Shown one piece after another: positions 31,743-41,471 of a stretch of 64,000 nucleotides of DNA. The stretch's first letter is position 1. The number at the start of each line of letters is the position of its first letter. The stretch covers positions 56,564-120,563 of the forward strand of contig NZ_JAKJHS010000011.1 of assembly GCF_021648825.1 (NCBI RefSeq), read 5' to 3'. This DNA comes from Rhizobium halophilum (GTDB lineage: Bacteria > Pseudomonadota > Alphaproteobacteria > Rhizobiales > Rhizobiaceae). The notes beneath the pieces were generated by a model that was not told the origin of the DNA, did no database searches, and saw only the letters and a list, made by a program, of their open reading frames with translations. The position numbers were made by a program, and so were the translations under genes.

Positions 31743-32926
31743 TCCGCGGTGCCTTGATAGACGACTGTGGCGGTGGCGATGGCGGCAATGCCCTCCCGCC
31801 GGCCGACGAAGCCGATCGTCTCGTTGGTCGTCGCCTTGACCGAACAGCGGTCGAGGCTGATGCCGAGGATCTCGGCCATCCGCTCTCGCATCTCCTGCCG
31901 GTGCGGGCCGACCTTCGGCGCTTCGGCGATCAGTGACACGTCGGCATTCATGATGGTTCCGCCGTGCGAGCGCACGGTCTCTGCCGCGCGCGCGAGGAAG
32001 ATTCTGGAGGGCGCGCCCTTCCACTGCGGATCGGAGGGCGGGAAGTGGTCACCGATGTCTCCGGCACCGCAGGTCGCGAGCAAAGCGTCGGTCAGCGCGT
32101 GCAAGGCGACATCGGCGTCCGAATGCCCCTTCAGCTTCTGGTCGTGCGGGATGAAGACGCCGCACAGCGTGACGCCCTCGCCCGGCTCCAGCTGGTGCAC
32201 GTCATATCCGTTGCCGGTCCTGACATCCGGAAGTGCCGCTGCCGAGAGCTTCTGGTTCGCCATGATGATATCTCGCTTAACTGTCAGTTTTACATTGTCC
32301 GGTGACCCTTCCACCAGCGCCACCGGCATGCCGGCCCACTCCGCGATCGAACAGTCGTCCGTAAAGTCGTCGCGGCCAGACGCAGCCGCTTTCTCGTGTG
32401 CCTCTAAAATAGCTGCCAGGAGAAAGCTCTGCGGCGTTTGCGCCGCGTAGAGATCTTGGCGGGAAACCGTCTCCTGCACCTGATCCTGGCTGCCACGCTT
32501 GAGCGTATCAGTAACGGGCAGGGCAGGCAGGACCGCTTGTTCGCCAGCGGCCAGCCGGGATGCGACTCGGTCGAGAAGCGGCCCGTCGACGAAAGGCCGC
32601 GCGCCGTCATGGATCATGACTTGGGTAGCATCCGTCTGAGCGAGGGCTTTCAGGCCGGAAAGCACTGACTGCTGCCGGGTCGCTCCGCCAATAGCGACAG
32701 AGATGCGTTCCGCCCCAGCCATGCCCTTGATGGCATCGGCAAATAAGTCACGATCGTCCGGATGGATGACGACCACCATCGGGCCACTCTTTCGCCAGTT
32801 CAGGAAGGCCGCAAGCGTGTGCACAATGACTGGCTTTTCCCCGATCAGGCGATACTGCTTCGGCCCGTCCTCCGTTCCTGCGCGCTCGCCGCGGCCGGCA
32901 GCGACGATGACGATCCCGATGTTCAT
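31739..32926 (-). CDS. ispDF: Bifunctional IspD/IspF enzyme of the MEP isoprenoid pathway
   Basis: A fused enzyme of about 395 residues. The IspD half (about 1-230, [12 protein letters not shown] nucleotide-binding loop, [12 protein letters not shown]) makes CDP-methylerythritol; the IspF half (from about 237, GNGYDVHQL zinc ligands, [17 protein letters not shown]) makes the cyclodiphosphate. The fusion is common in alphaproteobacteria. ATG at 32926 places the nucleotide loop near the N-terminus; ATG at 32959 (11 residues longer) is an alternative and neither has a strong ribosome site. Confidence 0.95.
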   Translation of the reverse strand: MNIGIVIVAAGRGERAGTEDGPKQYRLIGEKPVIVHTLAAFLNWRKSGPMVVVIHPDDRDLFADAIKGMAGAERISVAIGGATRQQSVLSGLKALAQTDATQVMIHDGARPFVDGPLLDRVASRLAAGEQAVLPALPVTDTLKRGSQDQVQETVSRQDLYAAQTPQSFLLAAILEAHEKAAASGRDDFTDDCSIAEWAGMPVALVEGSPDNVKLTVKRDIIMANQKLSAAALPDVRTGNGYDVHQLEPGEGVTLCGVFIPHDQKLKGHSDADVALHALTDALLATCGAGDIGDHFPPSDPQWKGAPSRIFLARAAETVRSHGGTIMNADVSLIAEAPKVGPHRQEMRERMAEILGISLDRCSVKATTNETIGFVGRREGIAAIATATVVYQGTAE

Positions 32927-33041
32927 GAATGAGCCACGACCCAAAGCTGTTGCTGACATGAAGAGTTGACAGTGGAGCACTATAGACTCACAAGGCGTTT
33001 TGCCAGCCGCGCCCTTATCGTCTTGTTTTTTTGCGATTGCT

Positions 33042-33070
33042 CTTGTGGTCCGCGAAAACGCTGGCTAAAA
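33042..33070 (+). promoter_or_regulatory. Putative sigma-70 promoter of the dusB-ntrBC operon
   Basis: CTTGTG (33042-33047), 17 bases, then CTAAAA (33065-33070) resembles the alphaproteobacterial housekeeping consensus (CTTGAC-N17-CTATAT). It ends 37 bases before the dusB start in the 181-base gap to the divergent ispDF. Confidence 0.45.
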
Positions 33071-33107
33071 ATAGTGCATTAATTTTACGTGCCCGAAAGA
33101 TCGTCAT

Positions 33108-34106
33108 TTGCCTGTTCCGCATCTCGCCGACCCATTCAGCATCGGTCCGGTCACCATCAGAAACAGAATGGTCCTGGCGCCGATGTCCGGAGTGACCGAT
33201 CTGCCGTTCCGCGAACTCGCCTGGAAATGGGGTGCAGGTCTTGTCGTAACCGAAATGATCGCAAGCCGCGAGCTCGCGATGAGCCGCGGCGAATCCTGGG
33301 CGCGGCTCAAGCGGGCGGGGCTGGGGCCGCACATGGTTCAGCTCGCCGGTCGTGAGCCACACTGGATGGCTGAGGCAGCGCGGATCGCCGCCGACAACGG
33401 TGCGGATATCATCGACATCAACATGGGCTGCCCAGCCAAGAAGGTCACCGGCGGCTATTCTGGCTCCGCGCTGATGCGCGACCCCGACCTTGCGCTTTCC
33501 TTGATCGAGGCGACGGTAACGGCGGTGGACGTCCCGGTAACGCTGAAGATGCGCCTCGGCTGGGACGAGAATTCGATCAACGCGCCGGAGATCGCGCGGC
33601 GGGCGCAAGATGCTGGCATCCAGCTCGTAACGATCCACGGCCGCACCCGCATGCAGTTCTATGAGGGCAGGGCGGACTGGAGCGCGATCCGCCAGGTCCG
33701 CGAGACGATCTCGGTTCCCCTGATCGCCAACGGCGACGTGCAGTCCGAAGTGGACGCATGCGAAATCCTGGAGCGCTCCGGTGCCGACGCGGTGATGCTC
33801 GGCCGCGGCGCGCAGGGCAGGCCATGGCATGTCGGCGCGATCGCGGGACATCCCGCGCCGTCGCGGGACATGCAGCTTGATATCGCCATCGAGCATTACG
33901 AAGCGATGCTTGGCTTCTATGGCCGGGAGGCCGGGCTGCGGCACGCCCGCAAGCACCTGGGCTGGTATCTTGATCGTCTCGCTCCGGATGTTTCGGGCGA
34001 GGACAAGGCGGCCATCTTTCGATCGGTCGATCCGCAGGACGTCATACGCCGGATGATGCAGGCACTCGGCGCGGCGCGCGATGCTCCCGAAAGGAAGGCG
34101 GCATGA
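33108..34106 (+). CDS. dusB: tRNA-dihydrouridine synthase DusB (NifR3)
   Basis: A 332-residue FMN-dependent TIM-barrel enzyme reducing uridines in the tRNA D-loop. Motifs: [16 protein letters not shown] (FMN loop), the catalytic cysteine segment [17 protein letters not shown], and IANGDVQS. The start is a TTG at 33108, giving the usual N-terminus ([20 protein letters not shown]); ATG at 33168 would truncate the barrel. It is the first gene of the rhizobial nifR3-ntrB-ntrC operon and overlaps ntrB by ATGA. Confidence 0.94.
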   Translation: MPVPHLADPFSIGPVTIRNRMVLAPMSGVTDLPFRELAWKWGAGLVVTEMIASRELAMSRGESWARLKRAGLGPHMVQLAGREPHWMAEAARIAADNGADIIDINMGCPAKKVTGGYSGSALMRDPDLALSLIEATVTAVDVPVTLKMRLGWDENSINAPEIARRAQDAGIQLVTIHGRTRMQFYEGRADWSAIRQVRETISVPLIANGDVQSEVDACEILERSGADAVMLGRGAQGRPWHVGAIAGHPAPSRDMQLDIAIEHYEAMLGFYGREAGLRHARKHLGWYLDRLAPDVSGEDKAAIFRSVDPQDVIRRMMQALGAARDAPERKAA

Positions 34107-35248
34107 GCAACACTCAGTCGGCAGCCGGGGATGCACTCGCGCTTGCAGTCCTGAACTCTGTTCAGAACCCGGTGATCCTTGTCGATCCGCTCGGTCACGT
34201 TGCCTTTGCCAATTGGGAGGCTGAATCCTTCTTCGGCGCTAGTGCCGCGCAGCTTGCCCGCCACGAGATCGCCACGCTGATCCCCTTCGGCAGCCCGCTT
34301 CTCGCGCTGATCGATCAAGTCCGGGAGCGCAAGGCACCAGTGAACGAATACCGCGTCGACCTGTCCTCACCGCGTCTTGGGCAGGACAAGCTCGTCGACC
34401 TCTATGTCGCACCTGTCACGAGCGAGCCAGGCTCCGTGGTCGTCGTCTTCCAGGAGCGCTCCATGGCCGACAAGATCGACCGGCAGCTGACGCACCGCGC
34501 CGCCGCCCGCTCGGTGACGGGGCTCGCCTCCATGCTGGCGCACGAGATCAAGAACCCGCTTTCGGGCATTCGCGGTGCAGCACAGCTTCTGGAAACCTCG
34601 GTCCCGGATGAGGATCGCGCCCTGACGCGCCTGATCTGCGACGAGACGGACCGGATCGTCTCCCTCGTCGATCGCATGGAGGTCTTTTCCGACGAGCGCC
34701 CCGTCGACCGTCAGCCGATCAACATCCATTCGGTCCTCGATCATGTGAAGGCGATCGCCAAGGCGGGCTTTGGCCGCAACATCAGGATCTCGGAGAACTA
34801 CGACCCGTCGCTGCCGCCCGTCCATGCGAATCGCGACCAGTTGGTGCAGGTCTTCCTCAACCTGGTGAAGAACGCCGCCGAAGCGATTGCCGACCAGCCC
34901 GATGGCGAAATCATGCTGACGACCGCCTATCGCCCCGGCATACGCTTGTCGGTCGCGGGCTCGCGCGAAAAGATCTCGCTGCCGCTGGAATTCTGCGTCA
35001 TCGACAACGGACCCGGCGTGCCGGCCGATCTGCTGCCCAATCTCTTCGACCCCTTCATCACCACCAAGACCAACGGGTCCGGGCTCGGACTGGCACTGGT
35101 CGCCAAGATCATCGGTGCCCATGGCGGCATTGTCGAATGTGACAGCCAGAACCGCCGCACGATCTTCCGTGTCCTTATGCCGATGCACAAGGAGGCGCCC
35201 GCGGTCGAACCCGGTGCTGTCCATACCATCACAGGAAAAGCCAAATGA
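34103..35248 (+). CDS. ntrB: Nitrogen regulation sensor histidine kinase NtrB (GlnL)
   Basis: A 381-residue cytoplasmic kinase. An N-terminal PAS domain (about 15-125) precedes the HisKA domain with His147 in [20 protein letters not shown], and the ATPase domain (N box [11 protein letters not shown] boxes DNGPGVP and [11 protein letters not shown]). It phosphorylates and dephosphorylates NtrC according to PII signalling of nitrogen status. Its start overlaps dusB and its stop overlaps ntrC (ATGA at both ends). Confidence 0.97.
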   Translation: MSNTQSAAGDALALAVLNSVQNPVILVDPLGHVAFANWEAESFFGASAAQLARHEIATLIPFGSPLLALIDQVRERKAPVNEYRVDLSSPRLGQDKLVDLYVAPVTSEPGSVVVVFQERSMADKIDRQLTHRAAARSVTGLASMLAHEIKNPLSGIRGAAQLLETSVPDEDRALTRLICDETDRIVSLVDRMEVFSDERPVDRQPINIHSVLDHVKAIAKAGFGRNIRISENYDPSLPPVHANRDQLVQVFLNLVKNAAEAIADQPDGEIMLTTAYRPGIRLSVAGSREKISLPLEFCVIDNGPGVPADLLPNLFDPFITTKTNGSGLGLALVAKIIGAHGGIVECDSQNRRTIFRVLMPMHKEAPAVEPGAVHTITGKAK

Positions 35249-36696
35249 CTGCCACGATCCTTGTCGCCGACGACGACGCGGCCATCCGCACTGTGCTGAA
35301 CCAGGCGCTCACCCGCGCCGGCTACGACGTCCGCATCACCTCCAATGCCGCTACCCTGTGGCGCTGGGTGTCGGCGGGCGAGGGGGATCTCGTGGTCACT
35401 GACGTGGTGATGCCGGACGAGAACGCCTTCGATCTTCTGCCCCGCATCAAGAAGGCGCGTCCCGACCTGCCGGTCCTGGTCATGAGCGCCCAAAACACCT
35501 TTATGACCGCCATCAAGGCATCGGAGAAAGGCGCCTACGACTATCTCCCGAAGCCATTCGATCTGACCGAGCTGATCGCAATCATCGGGCGCGCGCTCGC
35601 CGAACCGAAGAAGAAGTCCGCCCGCCTCGACGACGATACGCAGGACGGCATGCCGCTCGTCGGTCGCTCCGCCGCCATGCAGGAAATCTACCGCGTACTT
35701 GCCCGCCTGATGCAGACGGACCTGACGCTGATGATCACCGGCGAGTCCGGCACCGGCAAGGAACTCGTCGCCCGGGCGCTGCACGATTACGGCAAGCGCC
35801 GCAACGGTCCCTTCGTCGCCATCAATATGGCTGCCATCCCGCGGGACCTGATCGAGTCGGAGCTTTTCGGACACGAGAAGGGTGCCTTCACCGGTGCGCA
35901 GTCCCGCTCCACCGGTCGTTTCGAACAGGCGGAGGGTGGCACGCTTTTCCTCGACGAGATCGGCGACATGCCTATGGACGCCCAGACGCGGCTTCTGCGC
36001 GTCTTGCAGCAGGGTGAATACACCACCGTTGGCGGACGTACCCCCATCCGCACCGATGTCCGCATCGTCGCTGCGACCAACAAGGACCTGAAGCAGCTCA
36101 TCAATCAGGGCCTCTTCCGCGAGGATCTCTATTACCGCCTCAACGTCGTGCCGCTGCGCCTGCCGCCGCTGCGCGACCGTGCCGAAGACATTCCGGATCT
36201 CGTCCGCCACTTCACGCAGATGGGCGAGAAAGAAGGTCTCGACGTCAAGCGTTTCGACACGGAAGCGCTGGACGCAATGAAGGCCTATGCCTGGCCGGGC
36301 AACGTCCGCGAGCTGGAAAACCTCATGCGCCGCCTGATGGCGCTGTACCCGCAGGAAGTCATCACCCGAGAGATCGTCGAGGCGGAGCTCCGCACCGACA
36401 CGCCCGACAGCCCGATCGACAAGATGACGCCGCGCAACGGGTCGCTCACGATCGCCCAGGCGGTGGAGGAGAACATGCGCAGCTATTTCTCCGGTTTCGG
36501 GGAGGGTCTTCCGCCGTCCGGGCTCTACGATCGCGTGCTGCGCGAGATGGAGTATCCGCTGATACTCGCTGCTCTCACGGCGACTCGCGGCAACCAGATC
36601 AAGGCAGCCGATCTTCTGGGCCTCAACCGCAACACCTTGCGCAAGAAGATCCGCGAACTTGGCGTCTCCGTCTACCGCAGTTCCAGAACCGCCTGA
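35245..36696 (+). CDS. ntrC: Nitrogen regulation response regulator NtrC (GlnG)
   Basis: A 483-residue sigma-54 activator. Receiver domain 1-120 with phospho-acceptor Asp53 ([10 protein letters not shown]); AAA+ domain with Walker A GESGTGK at 166-172 and the sigma-54 contact loop GAFTGA (segment [12 protein letters not shown]); C-terminal Fis-type HTH ([16 protein letters not shown]). It switches on nitrogen-scavenging promoters under nitrogen limitation. Coupled to ntrB. Confidence 0.97.
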   Translation: MTATILVADDDAAIRTVLNQALTRAGYDVRITSNAATLWRWVSAGEGDLVVTDVVMPDENAFDLLPRIKKARPDLPVLVMSAQNTFMTAIKASEKGAYDYLPKPFDLTELIAIIGRALAEPKKKSARLDDDTQDGMPLVGRSAAMQEIYRVLARLMQTDLTLMITGESGTGKELVARALHDYGKRRNGPFVAINMAAIPRDLIESELFGHEKGAFTGAQSRSTGRFEQAEGGTLFLDEIGDMPMDAQTRLLRVLQQGEYTTVGGRTPIRTDVRIVAATNKDLKQLINQGLFREDLYYRLNVVPLRLPPLRDRAEDIPDLVRHFTQMGEKEGLDVKRFDTEALDAMKAYAWPGNVRELENLMRRLMALYPQEVITREIVEAELRTDTPDSPIDKMTPRNGSLTIAQAVEENMRSYFSGFGEGLPPSGLYDRVLREMEYPLILAALTATRGNQIKAADLLGLNRNTLRKKIRELGVSVYRSSRTA

Positions 36697-36814
36697 AGAC
36701 ACCCTCGCTCCATAATTCTCTTGGCAGCAGCACGTCAGTAGCACCGGCATTCCGTGCAGTGCGCGAGGAACATCTTCTGCTTCCTGCAGTTCTTTCTCCA
36801 AAGGAGTAAGGAAG

Positions 36815-37060
36815 GTGCCAAGCAAGCCTCGCCGTTACGGCGCGAAAGACACCGCTACGGAATACGAGGAACAGGAGAGACCGGGATCGCGCAGCAGCCG
36901 TTCTCTATCGCTCTGGGCGCTCCTTGGGCTCGGCGTCTTCCTTGCTGCAATCTTCATCTGGGGGGCGCTGAGGCCGCCCGGCGGAACGGATCCTGCTCCC
37001 AACGGTGCTCCGGCTACAGGGATCGTGCGCCAACCTGCTCCTTCCAACAACAATCCCTGA
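36815..37060 (+). CDS. Small single-pass membrane protein, unknown function
   Basis: An 81-residue protein: a charged N-terminus (about 30 residues, rich in Arg/Glu), one membrane segment (LWALLGLGVFLAAIFIWGAL), then a Pro/Asn/Ala-rich tail. The start is GTG at 36815, well placed after AAGGAG. I recognise no family; the layout suggests an inner-membrane protein with its tail in the periplasm. It stands between ntrC and ntrY. Confidence 0.6.
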   Translation: MPSKPRRYGAKDTATEYEEQERPGSRSSRSLSLWALLGLGVFLAAIFIWGALRPPGGTDPAPNGAPATGIVRQPAPSNNNP

Positions 37061-37194
37061 ACCAGGCCCGTGCGATCACCGTCGCGGCAAACAGGCTTCG
37101 CCCGGCGTCCTACTGTGCAACCGCCGAGACGCTCGATTGAGCCGACGGAACCAACCGTGGTGATCGGCTTTGATGAGGATGAAAGGAGAAACCA

Positions 37195-37509
37195 ATGTCC
37201 GATGAGAGCGCAAGAACGATCAACGGTCGATTTGCCACCCGCGAAGCCGCCGATCGCGCGATCGAGCACCTCACACAGGAGCACGGGATCAACCGAGGGG
37301 ACGTCTTCGTTCAAGCGATTGGCTCGAGAAATACCTCCGGCGCAACGCCCTCCGGCGGCGATGCGCCCTCCCGTGATAGCGAAACCATACGCGCCGATGC
37401 ACCCACAGAGGGGGAGCTCGAGGTTTCGGCGGATGTGAGGGAGCAGGATCTTCCTGCCGCACGGCGGGCCTTCGAAGAAGCCGGCGCAGTACACGTCACG
37501 GTTTCCTGA
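37195..37509 (+). CDS. Small soluble protein, possible general-stress-type domain
   Basis: A 104-residue soluble protein with two similar halves in outline: ARTINGRFATREAADRAIEH at the start and VREQDLPAARRAFEEAGAVH at the end, separated by a flexible Ser/Gly/Asp-rich linker. The RFATREAADRAIEHL pattern is like the heat-induced YflT-type general stress domain (ferredoxin-like fold), a tentative match. A strong ribosome site (AAAGGAG) precedes the ATG. No clear functional link with its ntrC and ntrY neighbours. Confidence 0.6.
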   Translation: MSDESARTINGRFATREAADRAIEHLTQEHGINRGDVFVQAIGSRNTSGATPSGGDAPSRDSETIRADAPTEGELEVSADVREQDLPAARRAFEEAGAVHVTVS

Positions 37510-37795
37510 CGTCCTCGGCGGCTCGTCTGGACGTCCGGGAGTTCATGCTGCCCGCGGCGATTGGGTCGTGGCTATACCTGTAAGTGGCAGATGGCCTCGA
37601 GATCCTCAGCTACACCTCGCAAGGGCTCTGGTATGGTCGCCCTCGTGGGGATCGGCGCCTTGACAGCAGACGCGGGAACGTTGCATTTTCGCCACAAAGC
37701 GTTGCTTAACCGCAACGCAGCTGCAGCGGCGAATCCTGCTGAATTCAGCTTTGGACCGACCGGCGCAGGATCCCAGGCGCGTGAGGAGTGATGCA

Positions 37796-40069
37796 ATGAT
37801 CGAGGGCGTACTTTCGCCCGCCGCCGAGGACGAGTCCGAGGGATTCGTGCAGGATCGGCGCGCCTCATTCGCTCTGCCGGGATTGCTGCTCGCCGGTGGC
37901 GCTCTCCTCTGCGCCATCCTGACTTTGTTCGTGCTCGTCGGTCTGACACCCGTCGCTCCGACGACGGAAGTCGTCATAGCCTCGGCAATCCTCAACGGCG
38001 TCTTCGTTGTTGGCCTGATGTATCTGATCGGGCGCGAGGTCGCGCGTCTGTCTCGCGCCCGCAGGCGCGGTCGGGCGGCGGCGCGCCTTCACATCCGCAT
38101 CGTTGTCCTCTTCTCAATGGTGGCGATCACGCCCGCGGTTCTGGTGGCTATCTTTGCCAGCATCACATTGAGCGCGGGGCTCGATCGATGGTTTTCCATC
38201 CGCACCCAGTCCATCGTCAGGTCCTCCACTGACGTTGCTCAAGCCTACATGATGGAAAACGCCAGTTATCTCCAAGGCCAGACCGTCTCCATGGCCAATG
38301 ATCTCGAACGCAATCGGGCCATGTTCTATCTGGATCGGACCGGTTTCGTCGAGATGATGACGCGTCAGGCGAGGGGCCGCGGCATGCTTGGCGCCTTTTT
38401 GGTGCAGGAAGATGGTTCGGCTATCGCGCAGGCCGACATTGCAACGGAACGCCCGCTGCCGGCGATCCCTCAGGACGCCCTGCAGAAGGCGGCGGCTGGT
38501 CAACCCACTCTGATCCCACCAGGGGTGACGAACCTCGTGGGGGCAATCATCAAGCTGGACGGGATTCCGGGCTCCTTTCTTTATACGATACGCGCCGTCG
38601 ATCCGAAGGTCATGAGCGCCATGAGGCTCATGGAAGACAACACGGCTGAATACCAGGCAATGCAGGCCGGTCGGATGTCGCTTCAGGTGGCTTTTGCCAT
38701 CCTCTATCTCGGCTTCGCCCTGATCGTGCTGCTTGCTGCCATCTGGACTGCGATCGCGGTCGCAGATCGTATCGTCCGGCCGATACGGTTGCTGATCAGT
38801 GCCGCCGATAGCGTTGCTCAGGGCGACCTGAACGTCGTCGTTCCGGTTCGGACGGCGGACGGTGACGTCGGCAACCTGTCGCGCACCTTCAACAAGATGA
38901 TCTCCGAAATCCGCAGCCAGCGGGACGAGATCCTCGAGGCGAAGGACGAGGTGGACGACCGCAGACGCTTCATCGAGGCGGTCCTCTCGGGTGTCACGGC
39001 CGCCGTCATCGGGGTCGAGGACGATCGCCACATCACCATCGTCAACCCGTCGGCCGAGGCCTTTCTGGGGCTGCAGGCTGAACGGCTGATGGGACGTAAG
39101 CTTTCCGACGTGGTCCCGGAGATCGACCAGGTCCTGTCGGAGGCGGCTTCCCGTGCGCGCAATGACTTCCGCAAGCAGGTAAACCTCATGCGCGGCGGCA
39201 AGGAACGTGCGCTGAGCGTTCAGGTGACCCGGGAGGAGCAGAGTTCTTCTCGCGATTCCTACGTCATAACGCTCGACGACATTACGGATCTGGTTATCGC
39301 GCAACGGTCCACGGCCTGGGCGGATGTGGCGCGGCGAATCGCTCACGAGATAAAGAACCCGCTGACTCCGATCCAGCTCTCGGCTGAACGCCTTAAGCGC
39401 CGTTACGGCAAGCAGATCGCCGACGATGATCGCGCGGTCTTCGACCAGTGTACGGACACCATCGTCCGCCAGGTTGGCGATATCGGCCGCATGGTGGACG
39501 AGTTTTCTTCCTTCGCTCGCATGCCAAAGCCCGCCAAGGAGGAGGCAGATCTTCGCGACATCCTGCGGGATGCGGTCTTTCTGCGCGAAATGGGCACCAC
39601 GCATGTCGAGTTCATCCGGGAGCTTGGCGAAACGCCGCTTACGGGCATGTTCGATGCCCGTATGCTCGGCCAGGCTTTTGGCAATCTCGTCAAGAACGCG
39701 GTGGAGGCGATAGAGTCGGTGCCGGGTGACCAGGAGCGAGACGGACGAAAGGTTTGGGTCCGGGCCCAACTTGATTCAAGCCGTGACACCTTCGTCGTCG
39801 ACATCATTGACAATGGCAGCGGTCTACCCGCCGAGAACCGCCATCGGATACTCGAGCCCTATATGACCATGAGGGAAAAGGGTACCGGACTGGGATTGGC
39901 GATCGTCAAGAAGATCATTGAAGAGCATGGGGGGCAGCTTGAACTGCATGATGCGCCTTCCGAATTCGATCAAGGCCGCGGCGCCATGATCAGGGTGCTG
40001 CTACCGCACGTGGTGTCGGTCGGCGGTGCCGAAACTGGAACCGACAAGGAATTCGCATATGGCGTCTGA
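37796..40069 (+). CDS. ntrY: Nitrogen regulation sensor histidine kinase NtrY
   Basis: A 757-residue membrane kinase. Two N-terminal helices and a third (about residues 20-115) precede a periplasmic domain, then a fourth helix near 300, a HAMP linker (VADRIVRPIRLLISAADSVA), a PAS domain (about 380-490), the HisKA domain with His517 in [20 protein letters not shown], and the ATPase domain (EKGTGLGLAIVKKI). NtrY with NtrX senses redox or nitrate-related signals in rhizobia. GAGGAG precedes the ATG at 37796. It overlaps ntrX by 11 bases. Confidence 0.95.
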   Translation: MIEGVLSPAAEDESEGFVQDRRASFALPGLLLAGGALLCAILTLFVLVGLTPVAPTTEVVIASAILNGVFVVGLMYLIGREVARLSRARRRGRAAARLHIRIVVLFSMVAITPAVLVAIFASITLSAGLDRWFSIRTQSIVRSSTDVAQAYMMENASYLQGQTVSMANDLERNRAMFYLDRTGFVEMMTRQARGRGMLGAFLVQEDGSAIAQADIATERPLPAIPQDALQKAAAGQPTLIPPGVTNLVGAIIKLDGIPGSFLYTIRAVDPKVMSAMRLMEDNTAEYQAMQAGRMSLQVAFAILYLGFALIVLLAAIWTAIAVADRIVRPIRLLISAADSVAQGDLNVVVPVRTADGDVGNLSRTFNKMISEIRSQRDEILEAKDEVDDRRRFIEAVLSGVTAAVIGVEDDRHITIVNPSAEAFLGLQAERLMGRKLSDVVPEIDQVLSEAASRARNDFRKQVNLMRGGKERALSVQVTREEQSSSRDSYVITLDDITDLVIAQRSTAWADVARRIAHEIKNPLTPIQLSAERLKRRYGKQIADDDRAVFDQCTDTIVRQVGDIGRMVDEFSSFARMPKPAKEEADLRDILRDAVFLREMGTTHVEFIRELGETPLTGMFDARMLGQAFGNLVKNAVEAIESVPGDQERDGRKVWVRAQLDSSRDTFVVDIIDNGSGLPAENRHRILEPYMTMREKGTGLGLAIVKKIIEEHGGQLELHDAPSEFDQGRGAMIRVLLPHVVSVGGAETGTDKEFAYGV

Positions 40070-41423
40070 TATTCTGGTCGTTGACGACGAAGCTGACATC
40101 CGGGAGATCGTCTCCGGCATCCTCTCCGATGAAGGACATGAGACCCGAACCGCCCACGACAGCGACAGTGCGCTGGCCGCGATCTCCGACCGCGTCCCGC
40201 GCCTCGTCTTCCTGGATATCTGGATGCAGGGCTCGAAGCTGGACGGCCTGGCGCTGCTGGACGAGATCAAGAGCCGCCATCCCGACCTGCCCGTGGTGAT
40301 GATTTCGGGCCACGGAAACGTCGAGACGGCTGTGTCCGCGATCAAACGTGGAGCTTTCGACTTCATCGAAAAACCGTTCAAGGCGGACCGTCTGATACTG
40401 ATCGCGGAGCGGGCGCTGGAAAATTCCAATCTCAAGCGCGAAGTGAGTGAACTGAAGAAGCGCACAGGGGATGCGGTCGAACTCGTCGGCACCTCCGTGG
40501 CGGTTTCTCAACTGCGCCAAACGATCGACAAGGTGGCGCCCACCAACAGCCGCATCATGATTCTCGGCCCCTCGGGCTCCGGCAAGGAGTTGGTGGCGCG
40601 CATGGTCCACAAGAAGTCCGCCCGTGCCAATGGTCCCTTTGTCGCACTGAACGCGGCGACCATCACGCCTGAGCGGATGGAGATTGCCCTTTTTGGCACG
40701 GAAGGCGGGCCGGGCCAGCCGCGCAAGATTGGCGCTCTCGAAGAAGCTCACCGTGGTATTCTCTATCTCGATGAGGTCGGCGAGATGCCGCGGGAGACTC
40801 AGAACAAGATCCTGCGCGTCCTGGTCGACCAGCAGTTCGAGCGCGTCGGCGGATCCAAGCGTGTTAAGGTCGATGTTCGCATCATCTCTTCGACGGCCTA
40901 CAACCTGGAGAGCCTGATTGCCGAAGGCATCTTCCGCGAGGATCTCTACCATCGTCTCGCGGTCGTGCCGATCAAGGTGCCGGCACTTGCAGAACGGCGC
41001 GAGGACATTCCATTCCTCGTCGACATGTTCATGCGACAGATCTCTGAACAGGCGGGCATCCGACCCCGCAGGATCGGTGAGGATGCCATGGCGGTGCTGC
41101 AGGCGCATGACTGGCCTGGCAACATTCGCCAGCTGCGCAACAACATCGAGCGGCTGATGATCCTAGCCCGTACGGACGGGCCTGATACGGCGATCTCCGC
41201 GGACATGCTGCCCACCGACCTTGGGGACATGCTTCCGAAGGTTTCGTCCAACGGCAATCATCACATCATGACGCTGCCCTTGCGCGAAGCCCGGGAAATG
41301 TTTGAGCGAGACTATCTGATGGCGCAGATCAACCGCTTTGGAGGGAATATCTCGCGCACGGCGGAATTCGTCGGTATGGAACGCTCGGCGCTTCACCGTA
41401 AACTGAAGTCGCTCGGCGTATAA
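40059..41423 (+). CDS. ntrX: Response regulator NtrX, AAA+ type without GAFTGA loop
   Basis: A 454-residue regulator. Receiver 1-120 with Asp53 (LVFLDIWMQGSKLDG), AAA+ domain with Walker A GPSGSGKE starting at residue 170, and a C-terminal Fis-type HTH (ERSALHRKLKSLGV). Where sigma-54 activators carry GAFTGA this protein reads TEGGPGQPRKIGALEEAHRG, so it probably does not contact sigma-54 and acts on sigma-70 promoters, as reported for other alphaproteobacterial NtrX. The ATG at 40059 lies inside the end of ntrY. Confidence 0.95.
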   Translation: MASDILVVDDEADIREIVSGILSDEGHETRTAHDSDSALAAISDRVPRLVFLDIWMQGSKLDGLALLDEIKSRHPDLPVVMISGHGNVETAVSAIKRGAFDFIEKPFKADRLILIAERALENSNLKREVSELKKRTGDAVELVGTSVAVSQLRQTIDKVAPTNSRIMILGPSGSGKELVARMVHKKSARANGPFVALNAATITPERMEIALFGTEGGPGQPRKIGALEEAHRGILYLDEVGEMPRETQNKILRVLVDQQFERVGGSKRVKVDVRIISSTAYNLESLIAEGIFREDLYHRLAVVPIKVPALAERREDIPFLVDMFMRQISEQAGIRPRRIGEDAMAVLQAHDWPGNIRQLRNNIERLMILARTDGPDTAISADMLPTDLGDMLPKVSSNGNHHIMTLPLREAREMFERDYLMAQINRFGGNISRTAEFVGMERSALHRKLKSLGV

Positions 41424-41471
41424 CGTCGATCACCTTCCCCTTCCGGCCGTCAAGCCGATGAAAGAGCAGCC

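Noticed and set aside
32966..32986. TTGACA with a nearby TATAGA upstream of dusB
   Set aside because: Only 9 bases separate the elements, too close for a sigma-70 promoter.
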